DNA from: Sphingomonas sp.
GTDB lineage: Bacteria > Pseudomonadota > Alphaproteobacteria > Sphingomonadales > Sphingomonadaceae
Direction of reading: 5' to 3'
NCBI GenBank assembly: GCA_013822915.1
Contig: PNLG01000360.1
Span: 1 to 6,540 of the forward strand
DNA length: 6,540 nt
Of this stretch, positions 1 to 6,188 are shown piece after piece. Position 1 is the stretch's first letter; each line of letters opens with the position of its first letter. Below the pieces are notes generated by a model. The model made no database searches, had not been told where the DNA came from, and saw nothing but the letters and a program-made list of their open reading frames with translations. Both the position numbers and the translations under genes were made by a program.

Positions 1-560
1 GCGGGGCGTGGATCGGGCTCCTCGCCGGTGAAGCGCGCCGGGCTGCGCGCGTCGACCACCTGTTCGGCACCGGTGTCGAGATTGGCTTTCATCTGATCGA
101 GGGTGCGCACGCCCTTGTCATCCGCCCAGACGGTAAAGTGGCGGTGGCGCAGGCTTTCCTTCCCGCTTGCAGTGGCGCGCCCCTCCGCCTTCCACTTGGC
201 CATGCCGCCGTCGAGAATCGCCACGTCATGCGCGCCGAAAGTGCGCAGCATCCACCAGGCGCGCGCCGAAGTGTGCAGCGGCGAATTGTCATACAGCACG
301 ATCCGGCTACCATCGCCGAGGCCGAGCGACTGCATCCGGCTCGCGAATTTCTCGGGCGCAGGCAGCATGGCGGGCAGCGGGTTCGACAGATCGGCGATTT
401 CCGCCAAATCCATGAACACCGCACCGGGGATATGCTCTGCCTCATATTCGGCGGCGGCATCGCGGCCATGTTCGCTTAGGAAATAGCTCGCATCGACAAT
501 GCGCAGGTCGTTTGCGGAAAGCTCATTTGCCAGCCATTCGGTCGTCACCAACGCATCCAT
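1..560 (-). CDS. sseA: 3-mercaptopyruvate sulfurtransferase, N-terminal part (cut by left edge)
   Basis: Two-domain rhodanese-family enzyme that moves sulfur from 3-mercaptopyruvate to cyanide or other thiophilic acceptors in the cytoplasm. The 186 visible residues cover the whole first (non-catalytic) rhodanese domain and the start of the second. Recognisable motifs are EHIPGAVFMD (about residues 42-51), SRIVLYDNS (85-93), ARAWWMLRTFG (99-109), LDGGMAKWKAEGR (116-128) and, opening domain 2, VVDARSPARFTGEEPDPRP (168-186). The family is normally about 280 residues, so roughly 95 residues lie beyond the edge. These include the catalytic cysteine loop, so activity cannot be judged here. Two in-frame ATGs lie two codons apart (566 and 560). 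I chose 560 because AGGAG at 567-571 sits 6 bases upstream of it but directly abuts the ATG at 566. It lies 30 bases downstream of the photolyase remnant on the same strand and may once have been co-transcribed with it. The family call is firm; the choice of SseA over a plain thiosulfate sulfurtransferase rests on overall resemblance. Confidence 0.93.
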   Translation of the reverse strand, partial: MDALVTTEWLANELSANDLRIVDASYFLSEHGRDAAAEYEAEHIPGAVFMDLAEIADLSNPLPAMLPAPEKFASRMQSLGLGDGSRIVLYDNSPLHTSARAWWMLRTFGAHDVAILDGGMAKWKAEGRATASGKESLRHRHFTVWADDKGVRTLDQMKANLDTGAEQVVDARSPARFTGEEPDPRP

Positions 561-566
561 TGCCAT

Positions 567-571
567 CTCCT
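567..571 (-). promoter_or_regulatory. Ribosome binding site of sseA (decides between two ATGs)
   Basis: On the minus strand the sequence AGGAG lies 6 bases before the ATG at 560 and directly abuts the ATG at 566. The spacing favours 560 as the start. Confidence 0.6.
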
Positions 572-590
572 GGTCTTCGTCGCCGCAACC

Positions 591-796
591 CTAGCCGTCC
601 GACGCGCCCCAGTCGAGCGTGTCGAGAAAGGCAGTGGCGCTTTCGCGGATGGCCATGCGTGTCGCGGCGTCCATTTTTGCCCAAGTGCGATCAGGGCATG
701 GCAAGGTGCCGCGCTGTGGCTCTGCGCGCGCCATCGAGCGGGCGATTGAACCGACAATTGGTCGCCCAGAATGGAAATCAGCCGCCGAACCGTCAT
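591..796 (-). pseudogene. Remnant of a (6-4) photolyase / cryptochrome-like gene (PhrB type), internally deleted and frameshifted
   Basis: Reading leftward from the ATG at 796, the first residues are MTVRRLISILGDQLS. This is the typical start of deoxyribodipyrimidine photolyase-related proteins (COG3046; Agrobacterium PhrB begins with a similar LVLILGDQLS). After about 15-20 codons that frame stops resembling the family. In another minus-strand frame, ending at the TAG at 591-593, the sequence reads DRTWAKMDAATRMAIRES then ATAFLDTLD. This matches the family C-terminus (PhrB, from memory, ends ATWARMSEDVRHDLRAKA then AAFLRKLD). Family members are about 500 residues, but the two ends lie only about 200 bases apart. 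About 450 codons are therefore missing, including the FAD-binding domain and the cysteines of the iron-sulfur cluster, and the frame is shifted. An old ribosome binding site (AAGGGAA, within 802-810) still precedes the ATG. A functional photolyase is impossible. What remains uncertain is the junction position and whether any short peptide is still made. Confidence 0.75.
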
Positions 797-824
797 CGCC
801 GCTTCCCTTCGCAGCGCAAGCGGC

Positions 825-830
825 TAAATC
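825..830 (+). promoter_or_regulatory. Possible -10 element for queF (leaderless or very short leader)
   Basis: TAAATC lies 7 bases before the queF ATG, and no Shine-Dalgarno sequence is visible in between. That is the arrangement expected for a leaderless transcript. The matching -35 position (about 802-807, CTTCCC) is a poor match, so this is a weak suggestion based on sequence alone. Confidence 0.2.
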
Positions 831-837
831 CAATCCC

Positions 838-1284
838 ATGACACCCAAATACCTAGGTCAGGCGAGCAGCCTTCCCGCATCGCCCGATGTCGCGGTGCTC
901 GATTATGTGCCCAATCCGCGTGTCGGCCAGCGTTATATGGTCCGCTTTGCCGCTCCCGAATTCACCTCGCTCTGTCCAGTGACGGCGCAGCCCGATTTTG
1001 CCCATCTGGTGATTGATTATGTCCCCGACGCGACGATTGTTGAATCGAAATCGCTCAAGCTGTTTCTGGGCAGTTTCCGCAATCATCAGGCTTTTCACGA
1101 GGATTGCACGGTCGGCATCGGCATTCGGCTGGCCGCGGAGATGCAGCCGCTTTGGCTGCGCATCGGTGGTTATTGGTATCCGCGCGGCGGAATCCCCATC
1201 GACGTGTTCTGGCAAAGCGGCCCGCCGCCGCACGGGGTCTGGATCCCCGCGCAAGACGTGCCGCCCTATCGCGGGCGCGGCTGA
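838..1284 (+). CDS. queF: NADPH-dependent 7-cyano-7-deazaguanine reductase (preQ0 reductase)
   Basis: Cytoplasmic enzyme that reduces the nitrile of preQ0 to the aminomethyl group of preQ1 with two NADPH, in the queuosine tRNA-modification pathway. The 148-residue product has the length of the short, unimodular (Bacillus YkvM-like) class with a tunnelling fold. The nucleophilic cysteine is Cys46 in FTSLCPVT (43-49 region), and the acid Asp53 lies in AQPDFAHL. The substrate-binding motif ESKSLKLFLGSFRNH spans 69-83, and His87-Glu88 in AFHEDC bind and position the base. The C-terminal part GGYWYPRGGIPIDVFW (110-125) is also typical. All key residues are present, so it should be active. I chose the ATG at 838 because family similarity begins right after it (MTPKYLGQ); the frame is open further upstream to an ATG at 619, but that stretch overlaps the photolyase remnant and shows no QueF similarity. 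No other queuosine genes are nearby, so it appears to stand alone. Confidence 0.95.
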   Translation: MTPKYLGQASSLPASPDVAVLDYVPNPRVGQRYMVRFAAPEFTSLCPVTAQPDFAHLVIDYVPDATIVESKSLKLFLGSFRNHQAFHEDCTVGIGIRLAAEMQPLWLRIGGYWYPRGGIPIDVFWQSGPPPHGVWIPAQDVPPYRGRG

Positions 1285-1350
1285 CCGGGGGAGGGGCGCC
1301 GTTCAGCGGCGGTATAGGCGCGGTGGTATGTTATGCCGCGCATATCGACA

Positions 1351-1356
1351 AAGGAG
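1351..1356 (+). promoter_or_regulatory. Strong ribosome binding site of the glycine-zipper protein gene
   Basis: AAGGAG lies 7 bases before the ATG at 1364. It fixes the start although the reading frame is open much further upstream, back through queF. Confidence 0.8.
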
Positions 1357-1363
1357 ATTGTCC

Positions 1364-1897
1364 ATGATCCGCCCCGCAAAATGCATCGCGCTGGCCACCG
1401 CGCTGTCGTTCGCGAACCCTGCACTTGCGCAGAACAGCCTCGAGGAAGCGCGCTTCGCCCAGGCGCAACAGCGTTTTCAGCAGGAAATGCGCGTGTTCCA
1501 ACAGGAATTCGACCGTTATCAGGCGTGGCAGGCCAATCGCCCGCGCTTTGACCAGCGCCGCTACCCCGACCGCACCGATCCCCGCTACGATCCGCGCTAT
1601 GATGACCGGGATGAGGGCGGCTATGACCCGTCGCGCTATTACCGCAATGGCCCGAACTATACCGAGCGCGTGCTTGGCCCCGACGACCGCGTCTATCGCG
1701 GCAATGACGGGCGCTATTATTGCAAGCGCAATGACGGCACCACTGGCCTGATCGTAGGCGCGGTTGGCGGCGCCATTTTGGGCAATGTGATCGACGGCGG
1801 CCGTTCCCGCGCGGTCGGCACGCTGCTCGGCGGCGGGCTCGGCGCGCTGCTGGGCAAGTCGATCGACCAGAACAGCCAGGAGGTTCGCTGCCGCTGA
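1364..1897 (+). CDS. Secreted/envelope protein with glycine-zipper (17 kDa antigen-like 2TM) domain
   Basis: A 177-residue protein of unknown exact role. Residues 1-23 form a signal peptide (basic start, hydrophobic stretch CIALATALSFA, cleavage probably after PALAQ or PALA). It has no lipobox cysteine at the cleavage site, so it is probably not a lipoprotein. Residues 24-58 are rich in Gln, Glu, Phe and Arg and probably form a coiled coil. Residues 59-99 are a disordered Arg/Tyr/Asp/Pro-rich linker with near-repeats such as DPRYDPRYDD. Residues 125-166 are a glycine zipper: GLIVGAVGGAILGNVIDGG, a short turn with RSRA, then VGTLLGGGLGALLGKSI. This is the pattern of the Rickettsia 17 kDa surface antigen/SmpA-like glycine-zipper families. 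Two cysteines, Cys120 (DGRYYCKRNDG) and Cys176 (EVRCR), bracket the zipper and could form a periplasmic disulfide. It sits 79 bases after queF and converges with the DUF853 gene 29 bases away. A structural envelope role is inferred from the domain. Confidence 0.85.
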   Translation: MIRPAKCIALATALSFANPALAQNSLEEARFAQAQQRFQQEMRVFQQEFDRYQAWQANRPRFDQRRYPDRTDPRYDPRYDDRDEGGYDPSRYYRNGPNYTERVLGPDDRVYRGNDGRYYCKRNDGTTGLIVGAVGGAILGNVIDGGRSRAVGTLLGGGLGALLGKSIDQNSQEVRCR

Positions 1898-1926
1898 TCG
1901 GCTACGGCGCGCGGTTCGGGTGCGGT

Positions 1927-3555
1927 TCAGCCCTTGAACAACCCGCCCAGCACCCCGCGCACCAATTGCCCGACCAGCCCGCCGCTCGCCGCGCCGCGCC
2001 GTGACGTTGTGCCAAACACCGATTTGGCGACCTCATTGGCGACCTGACGCGTGAGAGTGGAGGTGGCGGTGCGCGCCGCCGTTGTCGCGACCTTGTTCCA
2101 GGGGGAGGCGGCCGCTGCCTTGGCAGCCGCTTTTTCAGCGGCAATGCGCGCGCGTTCGGCGTCCTTTGCGGCGCGCGCGTCAGCTTTGGCTTGAAGCGCG
2201 GCGGCTTTTTCGGCCTCGGTCGCAGCCTTGGCTTCGGCAGCGGCGGCGGCGGCTTCTTCGGCCTTTGCCCCCAAAATCTCCTCGGCCGATTCCTTGTCGA
2301 TCAGCGTGTCATATTTGTCGCCGACCGCGTCGGTTTCGATCATCATCCGGCGCTCGTCCGGCGTGACCGGGCCGACGCGGGTGGCGGGCGGCTTGATCAG
2401 CGTGCGTTCGACGGGCGAGGGCGCGCCATCGGGCTGGAGCAGCGAGACCAGCGCTTCGCCGATCTTCAGCTCGGTAATCACCGTTGCGACATCGACGCCC
2501 GGATTGCCGCGAAACGTCGTCGCCGCCGCGCGCACCGCCGCCTGATCGCGCGGGGTAAAGGCGTTGAGCTTGTGCTGGATACGGTTGTTGAGTTGCCCCG
2601 CGACCGTATCGGGAATGTCGATCGGGTTCTGGGTGATGAAATAGACGCCGACTCCCTTTGACCGGATCAGCCGCACGACCTGCTCAATCTTTTCGAGTAG
2701 CGCCTTGGGCACGTCATTGAACAGAAAATGCGCTTCGTCGAAAAAGAAGCACAGCTTGGGCTGATCGGGATCGCCGATTTCGGGCAGATTTTCAAAGAGT
2801 TCGCTCAACAACCAGAGCAAGAAGGTCGAATAAAGTTTCGGGCTCGCCATCAACTTGTCAGCCGCGAGGATGTTGACGATCCCGCGCCCCTTGTCGTCCA
2901 CGCCCATGAAATCGGCCAGATCAAGCGCGGGCTCACCAAAGAAATGCTCGCCACCCTGCGACCGTAATTGCAATAATGCGCGCTGGATCGTTCCGACCGA
3001 TTGCTTGCTGACATTGCCATAGGTTGTGGTCAGTTCAGCGGCATTCTCGCCGCAATAGCTCAGCATCGCCTGAAGATCGTCAAGGTCGAGCAGCAGCAGC
3101 CCCTCCTTGTCCGCCACGTGAAAGGCGATGGTCAGCACCCCTTCCTGAACCTCGTTCAGGTCCATCAACCGCGCGAGGAGGAGCGGCCCCATCTCCGAAA
3201 TCGTCGTGCGGATCGGGTGGCCCTGCTGGCCGAACAAGTCCCAGAACTGCACTGGCGTGTCGGCATACGCCCAATCGGCCAGCCCGATTTCCCTGGCGCG
3301 CGCATCGAAAATACCGTGCAGCTTCGCATTGGTCGGCGATCCCGCCATGGCCAGCCCCGACAAATCGCCCTTCACGTCCGCCACGAAGCACGGCACGCCG
3401 ACCGCCGAAAATCCCTCGATCAAGCCCTGCACGGTCACGGTCTTGCCGGTGCCGGTCGCGCCCGCGATCAGCCCGTGGCGGTTTGCGCGCTTGAGTTCCA
3501 GTGCCTGTGGCTTGTCGCCGCCTGCGCCCGCGCCGATGAAGAGTGTGCTCGCCAT
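1927..3555 (-). CDS. DUF853 (YjgR) family HerA/FtsK-like P-loop ATPase with coiled-coil tail
   Basis: A 542-residue ATPase of the helicase HerA-like C-terminal/DUF853 family. The cellular role of the family is not well established. The N-terminus (LKRANRHGLIAGATGTGKTVT) carries the Walker A motif GATGTGKT at 32-39. It is followed by CFVADVKGDLSGLA (56-69), a hallmark of the family, and QFWDLFGQQGHPIRTTISEMGP (103-124). Walker B is KLCFFFDEAHFLF (267-279, with Asp273-Glu274). The sensor-like YFITQNPIDIPD spans 305-316, and Asn-Arg in QLNNRIQHKL (321-330) is the probable arginine finger. Residues about 423-484 are an Ala/Lys/Glu-rich predicted coiled coil. The end (residues 519-542) has small residues and the pattern GLVGQLVRGVLGGLF seen at the C-terminus of relatives. 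The ATG at 3555 is chosen over a TTG ten codons upstream because GGAG lies 8 bases before it. It is probably transcribed separately from degP, since a strong terminator lies between them. The catalytic motifs are all intact. Confidence 0.92.
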   Translation of the reverse strand: MASTLFIGAGAGGDKPQALELKRANRHGLIAGATGTGKTVTVQGLIEGFSAVGVPCFVADVKGDLSGLAMAGSPTNAKLHGIFDARAREIGLADWAYADTPVQFWDLFGQQGHPIRTTISEMGPLLLARLMDLNEVQEGVLTIAFHVADKEGLLLLDLDDLQAMLSYCGENAAELTTTYGNVSKQSVGTIQRALLQLRSQGGEHFFGEPALDLADFMGVDDKGRGIVNILAADKLMASPKLYSTFLLWLLSELFENLPEIGDPDQPKLCFFFDEAHFLFNDVPKALLEKIEQVVRLIRSKGVGVYFITQNPIDIPDTVAGQLNNRIQHKLNAFTPRDQAAVRAAATTFRGNPGVDVATVITELKIGEALVSLLQPDGAPSPVERTLIKPPATRVGPVTPDERRMMIETDAVGDKYDTLIDKESAEEILGAKAEEAAAAAAEAKAATEAEKAAALQAKADARAAKDAERARIAAEKAAAKAAAASPWNKVATTAARTATSTLTRQVANEVAKSVFGTTSRRGAASGGLVGQLVRGVLGGLFKG

Positions 3556-3623
3556 AAATCCCGCTCCGCCAAAATCGCTGCCCAACCGCTATGGCGCGTT
3601 TCGGGGCGGCGCAGCAAGTTATC

Positions 3624-3658
3624 AAAACGCCGCCCGGTCGCTGGCGGACCGGGCGGCG
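3624..3658 (-). terminator. Intrinsic terminator after degP
   Basis: A perfect 12-base-pair GC-rich stem pairs 3628-3639 with 3647-3658 around a 7-base loop (3640-3646). Read on the minus strand, the arms are CGCCGCCCGGTC and GACCGGGCGGCG. They are followed by TTTT (3624-3627) and then GAT. It begins 22 bases after the degP stop codon and is oriented to end the hflK-hflC-degP transcript before the DUF853 gene. The T run is short, but the stem is very stable. Confidence 0.85.
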
Positions 3659-3680
3659 ACTTGTTCGGCGGCAGGGCGCG

Positions 3681-5228
3681 TTACTTGCTGAAGCGCACCG
3701 CGATGAATATTCCCGGATTGCGACCGCGCTGGACGAACAGCAACACCGCCTCGCGGCCTGCGGTTTTGGCTTGGTTGATCGCGCGGGCCATTTCCGCCAC
3801 CGAGGTTACCGGCTGACGATTGACCGACATGATGACGTCGCCGCGCTGTAACCCCTTTTGCGCGGCATCGCTCGACGGGTCGGTGCCGACGATTACCACG
3901 CCGGTTGTGCTGGGTTCGAGCTGGAGCGAACGGCGAATTTCGGCGGTCAGCTCGGTCACGTCAATGCCCAGCGTCGCGCTCATCACTGCCTGATCCGCGC
4001 CCTTGCCGCCGTTTTCGGGCACCGCGCTATCGTCGTTGCCGCCGACCGCTGCGGTCAGCGCGTCTTCCGAAGGGCGCGTCCCTGCCACGGCGTTGAGCGA
4101 CAGATTGCGGCCGTCGCGATTGACGTCCAGCCGGATTGCATCGCCCGGCTTCACATTCGCAACGAGATAGCTCAGCGTTTCGTCAACCGTGACGTCGCGG
4201 CCATTGACCTTCAACACGATGTCGCCGGTCTTGACGCCAGCCTTTTCGGCCGGACCGCCGGGTTCGACCCGATTGATGAGCTCGCCGCGTCCCTTGGGCA
4301 GGCCAAGCGCGGCACCGTCATCCTCGCTGAGCGGTTGCATCCGCACGCCGAGATAGCCGCGCTGGACGCTTGCACCCTTCATCAACGTGTCGATGATCGG
4401 CTTGGCCTCTTCGGCGGGAATGGCAAAGCCAATGCCGATATTGCCACCGCTCTGCGAAAAAATCTGCGAATTGATGCCGATCACATTGCCATTCAGGTCA
4501 AACATTGGCCCGCCCGAATTCCCCTGATTGATCGCAGCGTCGGTTTGAATGAAGCGGTCATAGGCGCCGCCCTGACCTGTCGAGCGGTGGAGCGCGGACA
4601 CGATGCCCGCCGTCACCGTCGATCCGATGCCGAACGGATTACCGATCGCGACCACCCAGTCGCCCACCCGCGTCTTGGTCGAATCGCCGAATTTGACGAA
4701 CGGCAGGTTGACGCCGTCAATCTTGAGCAGCGCAAGGTCGGATGCCTGATCGCGACCGATCAGCTTTGCCTTATATTCCTTGCGGTTGGGCAGAATGACC
4801 GTAATCGAATCGACCGTGGCGCCGCGCGCGCCCGGCGCCACGACATGGTTGTTGGTGACAACATAGCCATCGGCCGAAATCAGAAAGCCCGAGCCCAGCG
4901 ACTGCGCCTGGCGCGTCACGGGCGGCGCGTTCTGCTCCTGCCCACCGCCACCGCCGCCGCCGAAAAAGTCCTGAAACGGTGTGCCCTGAAACGGGTTCGC
5001 TTGTGGCTGCACCCGGATGCTCTGCTTGGTGGAGATGTTGACGACCGCGGGTTGCAGGCGCGCAACAAGGTCGGCAAAGCTGAGCGGGGCGCCGGGGCGC
5101 GGCGCGGCGGCGGCCATGGCGGCCGGTTCATTCTGCGCGGTTTGTGCGCTGGCAGGCGGCTGCAATGCCAGGGTCGCGGCCGCGCCGCCGACTAAAAGAG
5201 CACCCGAAATGGCATAAGCGTAGCGCAC
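3681..5228 (-). CDS. degP: Periplasmic serine endoprotease DegP/HtrA (Do family)
   Basis: A 515-residue ATP-independent protease/chaperone of the S1C family that degrades or refolds damaged periplasmic and outer-membrane proteins. Residues 2-28 form a signal peptide or anchor (YAISGALLVGGAAATLAL, cleavage probably near ASA-QT). The trypsin-like domain contains the catalytic triad: His128 in VVTNNHVV, Asp164 in ASDLALLKI and Ser238 in INQGNSGGP. A regulatory loop rich in glycine (FFGGGGGGGQEQN, about 88-100) precedes it. PDZ1 spans about 291-382 (start GYLGVRMQPLS, with GGPAEKAGVKTGDIVLKVNG). A Gly/Asn-rich linker of ~35 residues leads to PDZ2 (about 419-511; QKGLQRGDVIMSVNRQPV). Two PDZ domains and the length fit DegP/DegQ/MucD. 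I chose the GTG at 5228, which has AGAGAGGA 9 bases upstream; a TTG at 5255 in the same frame would add 9 polar residues before the signal peptide and covers that ribosome binding site. It lies 84 bases downstream of hflC and is followed by a terminator. Confidence 0.95.
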   Translation of the reverse strand: MRYAYAISGALLVGGAAATLALQPPASAQTAQNEPAAMAAAAPRPGAPLSFADLVARLQPAVVNISTKQSIRVQPQANPFQGTPFQDFFGGGGGGGQEQNAPPVTRQAQSLGSGFLISADGYVVTNNHVVAPGARGATVDSITVILPNRKEYKAKLIGRDQASDLALLKIDGVNLPFVKFGDSTKTRVGDWVVAIGNPFGIGSTVTAGIVSALHRSTGQGGAYDRFIQTDAAINQGNSGGPMFDLNGNVIGINSQIFSQSGGNIGIGFAIPAEEAKPIIDTLMKGASVQRGYLGVRMQPLSEDDGAALGLPKGRGELINRVEPGGPAEKAGVKTGDIVLKVNGRDVTVDETLSYLVANVKPGDAIRLDVNRDGRNLSLNAVAGTRPSEDALTAAVGGNDDSAVPENGGKGADQAVMSATLGIDVTELTAEIRRSLQLEPSTTGVVIVGTDPSSDAAQKGLQRGDVIMSVNRQPVTSVAEMARAINQAKTAGREAVLLFVQRGRNPGIFIAVRFSK

Positions 5229-5237
5229 GATCCGTTT

Positions 5238-5245
5238 TCCTCTCT
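5238..5245 (-). promoter_or_regulatory. Ribosome binding site of degP (supports the GTG start)
   Basis: On the minus strand AGAGAGGA lies 9 bases before the GTG at 5228. It would fall inside the gene if the TTG at 5255 were used, so it supports the shorter protein. Confidence 0.55.
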
Positions 5246-5284
5246 GGTCGATCAAATGACGAAAGGGCTTATGCCGCGTCCGCC

Positions 5285-5305
5285 TGAACAGTAATTGAAT
5301 ATGAA
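5285..5305 (-). promoter_or_regulatory. Cluster of three TTCA repeats in the hflC-degP gap
   Basis: The minus strand reads TTCA three times (5302-5305, 5296-5299, 5285-5288), with starts 6 and 11 bases apart. The cluster is AT-richer than its surroundings and lies about 57-77 bases before the degP start. It could be a response-regulator or activator site for a separate stress-induced degP promoter. No known binding motif is claimed, and I cannot point to a convincing -35/-10 pair. Confidence 0.2.
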
Positions 5306-5312
5306 CCGATTG

Positions 5313-6188
5313 TCAGCGGGGCCGCCCCCGCCCGGCAAATTGACGCAGATAGTCGTCGCTTGGCGACAGAATGATCTGGGTCTCGCCCGATTGCGCGCTG
5401 TCCTGAGTAAAGGTGTAGCGATAGGACTGCATCGCGCGGTAGAAGTCATAGAAATCGGGATCTTTGTTGAACGCATCGGCATAGATGCGCGCCGCGTTCG
5501 CATCGGCTTCGGCGCGGATGATCTGCGCGCTTTTCTCGCCCTGGGCGCGGATGGTGGCCGCCTCTTGCTGCCGCGCGGTCTTCATGCGGTTGAGCGCGCT
5601 GTCGAGCGGGCTCCCCTCTGGCAAATCGGCGTGGCGGATGCGCACATCGACGATTTGTGCGCCATATTGGCGGGCAAGCTGTTGCAAACCGGCCTGAATA
5701 TTATCCATCACGCGCCCGCGCTCGGGGCTGAGCAGTGCTGAAAACTGACGGCGACCAAGCTCGTTGCGCACTGCGGTGCCGAGCAGCGGGCGCAACTGAT
5801 CGGCGACGCGCTCCTCGGTTGACGAACTGCTGCCCGTCGATACGACGGCCTTCAACGGGTCGACGATACGGAACAGCGCAAATGCGTCCACTTCCAGCCG
5901 GAGCTGATCGGTCGACAGCACTTGCTGGTTGTTGAGGTCAACGCCCAGCACATGTTTGTCGACCCATACAATCTTGTCAACAAACGGAATTTTCGCGGCC
6001 AATCCCGAGTCGGTCTGGCCAAAAGGCTGGTTGGGCTTCCAACGGTTGATCGTGCCGACGGGCTTTTCGAACCGCAGGATCACAGCCTGTTCGGTTTCGG
6101 GCACGATGAAGACGCTCGAGACGAAAAGGATCACGCCGAGCAGTGCGGCAATGCCAAGCCCGATCGGGTTACGCCAGAAATCGGACAT
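5313..6188 (-). CDS. hflC: FtsH protease modulator HflC (SPFH/band 7 protein)
   Basis: A 291-residue inner-membrane protein that assembles with HflK into the large periplasm-facing cage that encloses and modulates the FtsH protease. A single N-terminal membrane anchor spans residues 9-29 (IGLGIAALLGVILFVSSVFIV). It is followed directly by the SPFH domain (about 30-185) with the family pattern VPETEQAVILRFEKPVG, the later KIPFVDKIVWVDKHVL, and DVRIRHADLPEG (181-192). A charged helical segment (about 196-240) contains RMKTARQQEAATIRAQGEKSA and IIRAEADANAARIYADAF. The end (DPDFYDFYRAMQSYRYTF, then TQIILSPSDDYLRQFAG) is typical of HflC. Length and domain order are normal for the family. AGGAGG at 6195-6200 lies 6 bases before the ATG, and the ATG overlaps the hflK stop (TAATG), so translation is probably coupled to hflK. 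Confidence 0.95.
   Translation of the reverse strand: MSDFWRNPIGLGIAALLGVILFVSSVFIVPETEQAVILRFEKPVGTINRWKPNQPFGQTDSGLAAKIPFVDKIVWVDKHVLGVDLNNQQVLSTDQLRLEVDAFALFRIVDPLKAVVSTGSSSSTEERVADQLRPLLGTAVRNELGRRQFSALLSPERGRVMDNIQAGLQQLARQYGAQIVDVRIRHADLPEGSPLDSALNRMKTARQQEAATIRAQGEKSAQIIRAEADANAARIYADAFNKDPDFYDFYRAMQSYRYTFTQDSAQSGETQIILSPSDDYLRQFAGRGRPR

Noticed and set aside
89..469. A 126-codon minus-strand open frame overlapping sseA in another frame.
   Set aside because: The true sseA frame is open from 560 to the window edge with clear rhodanese motifs. The other frame is Cys/Arg-rich and meaningless, a typical frame shadow.
853..1254. A 133-codon minus-strand open frame opposite queF.
   Set aside because: QueF on the plus strand has every family motif; the antisense frame shows no similarity to anything I recognise.
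1302..1332. TTCAGC and TATGTT upstream of the glycine-zipper gene, considered as a promoter.
   Set aside because: The spacing of 19 bases and the weak -35 box make it no better than chance; the gene could also be read from the queF promoter.
1925..1939. A small hairpin (GTTCA/TGAAC, 5-base loop) between the convergent glycine-zipper and DUF853 genes, considered as a shared terminator.
   Set aside because: The stem is only 5 bp, lies mostly within the last DUF853 codons, and has no T run on either side.
3588..3617. TTGCTG and CATAGC, 18 bases apart on the minus strand, considered as a promoter for the DUF853 gene.
   Set aside because: Each box matches the consensus at only about three of six positions. 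A promoter is expected here after the terminator, but this pair is not convincing.
3001..3816. A 271-codon plus-strand open frame across the start of the DUF853 gene and the end of degP.
   Set aside because: It spans two real genes and the terminator in antisense, has no recognisable domain and no convincing ribosome binding site.
4943..4963. A run of GCC/ACC triplets in degP, considered as a sequence repeat of interest.
   Set aside because: It encodes the seven-glycine stretch in the flexible regulatory loop before the protease domain, a region that is glycine/glutamine-rich and variable in many DegP proteins.
3858..5195. A 445-codon open frame on the plus strand opposite degP.
   Set aside because: It lies wholly antisense to a well-conserved DegP with intact catalytic motifs. 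Its translation is rich in Arg/Ala/His/Asp without domain character, as expected for a shadow frame in GC-rich coding DNA.
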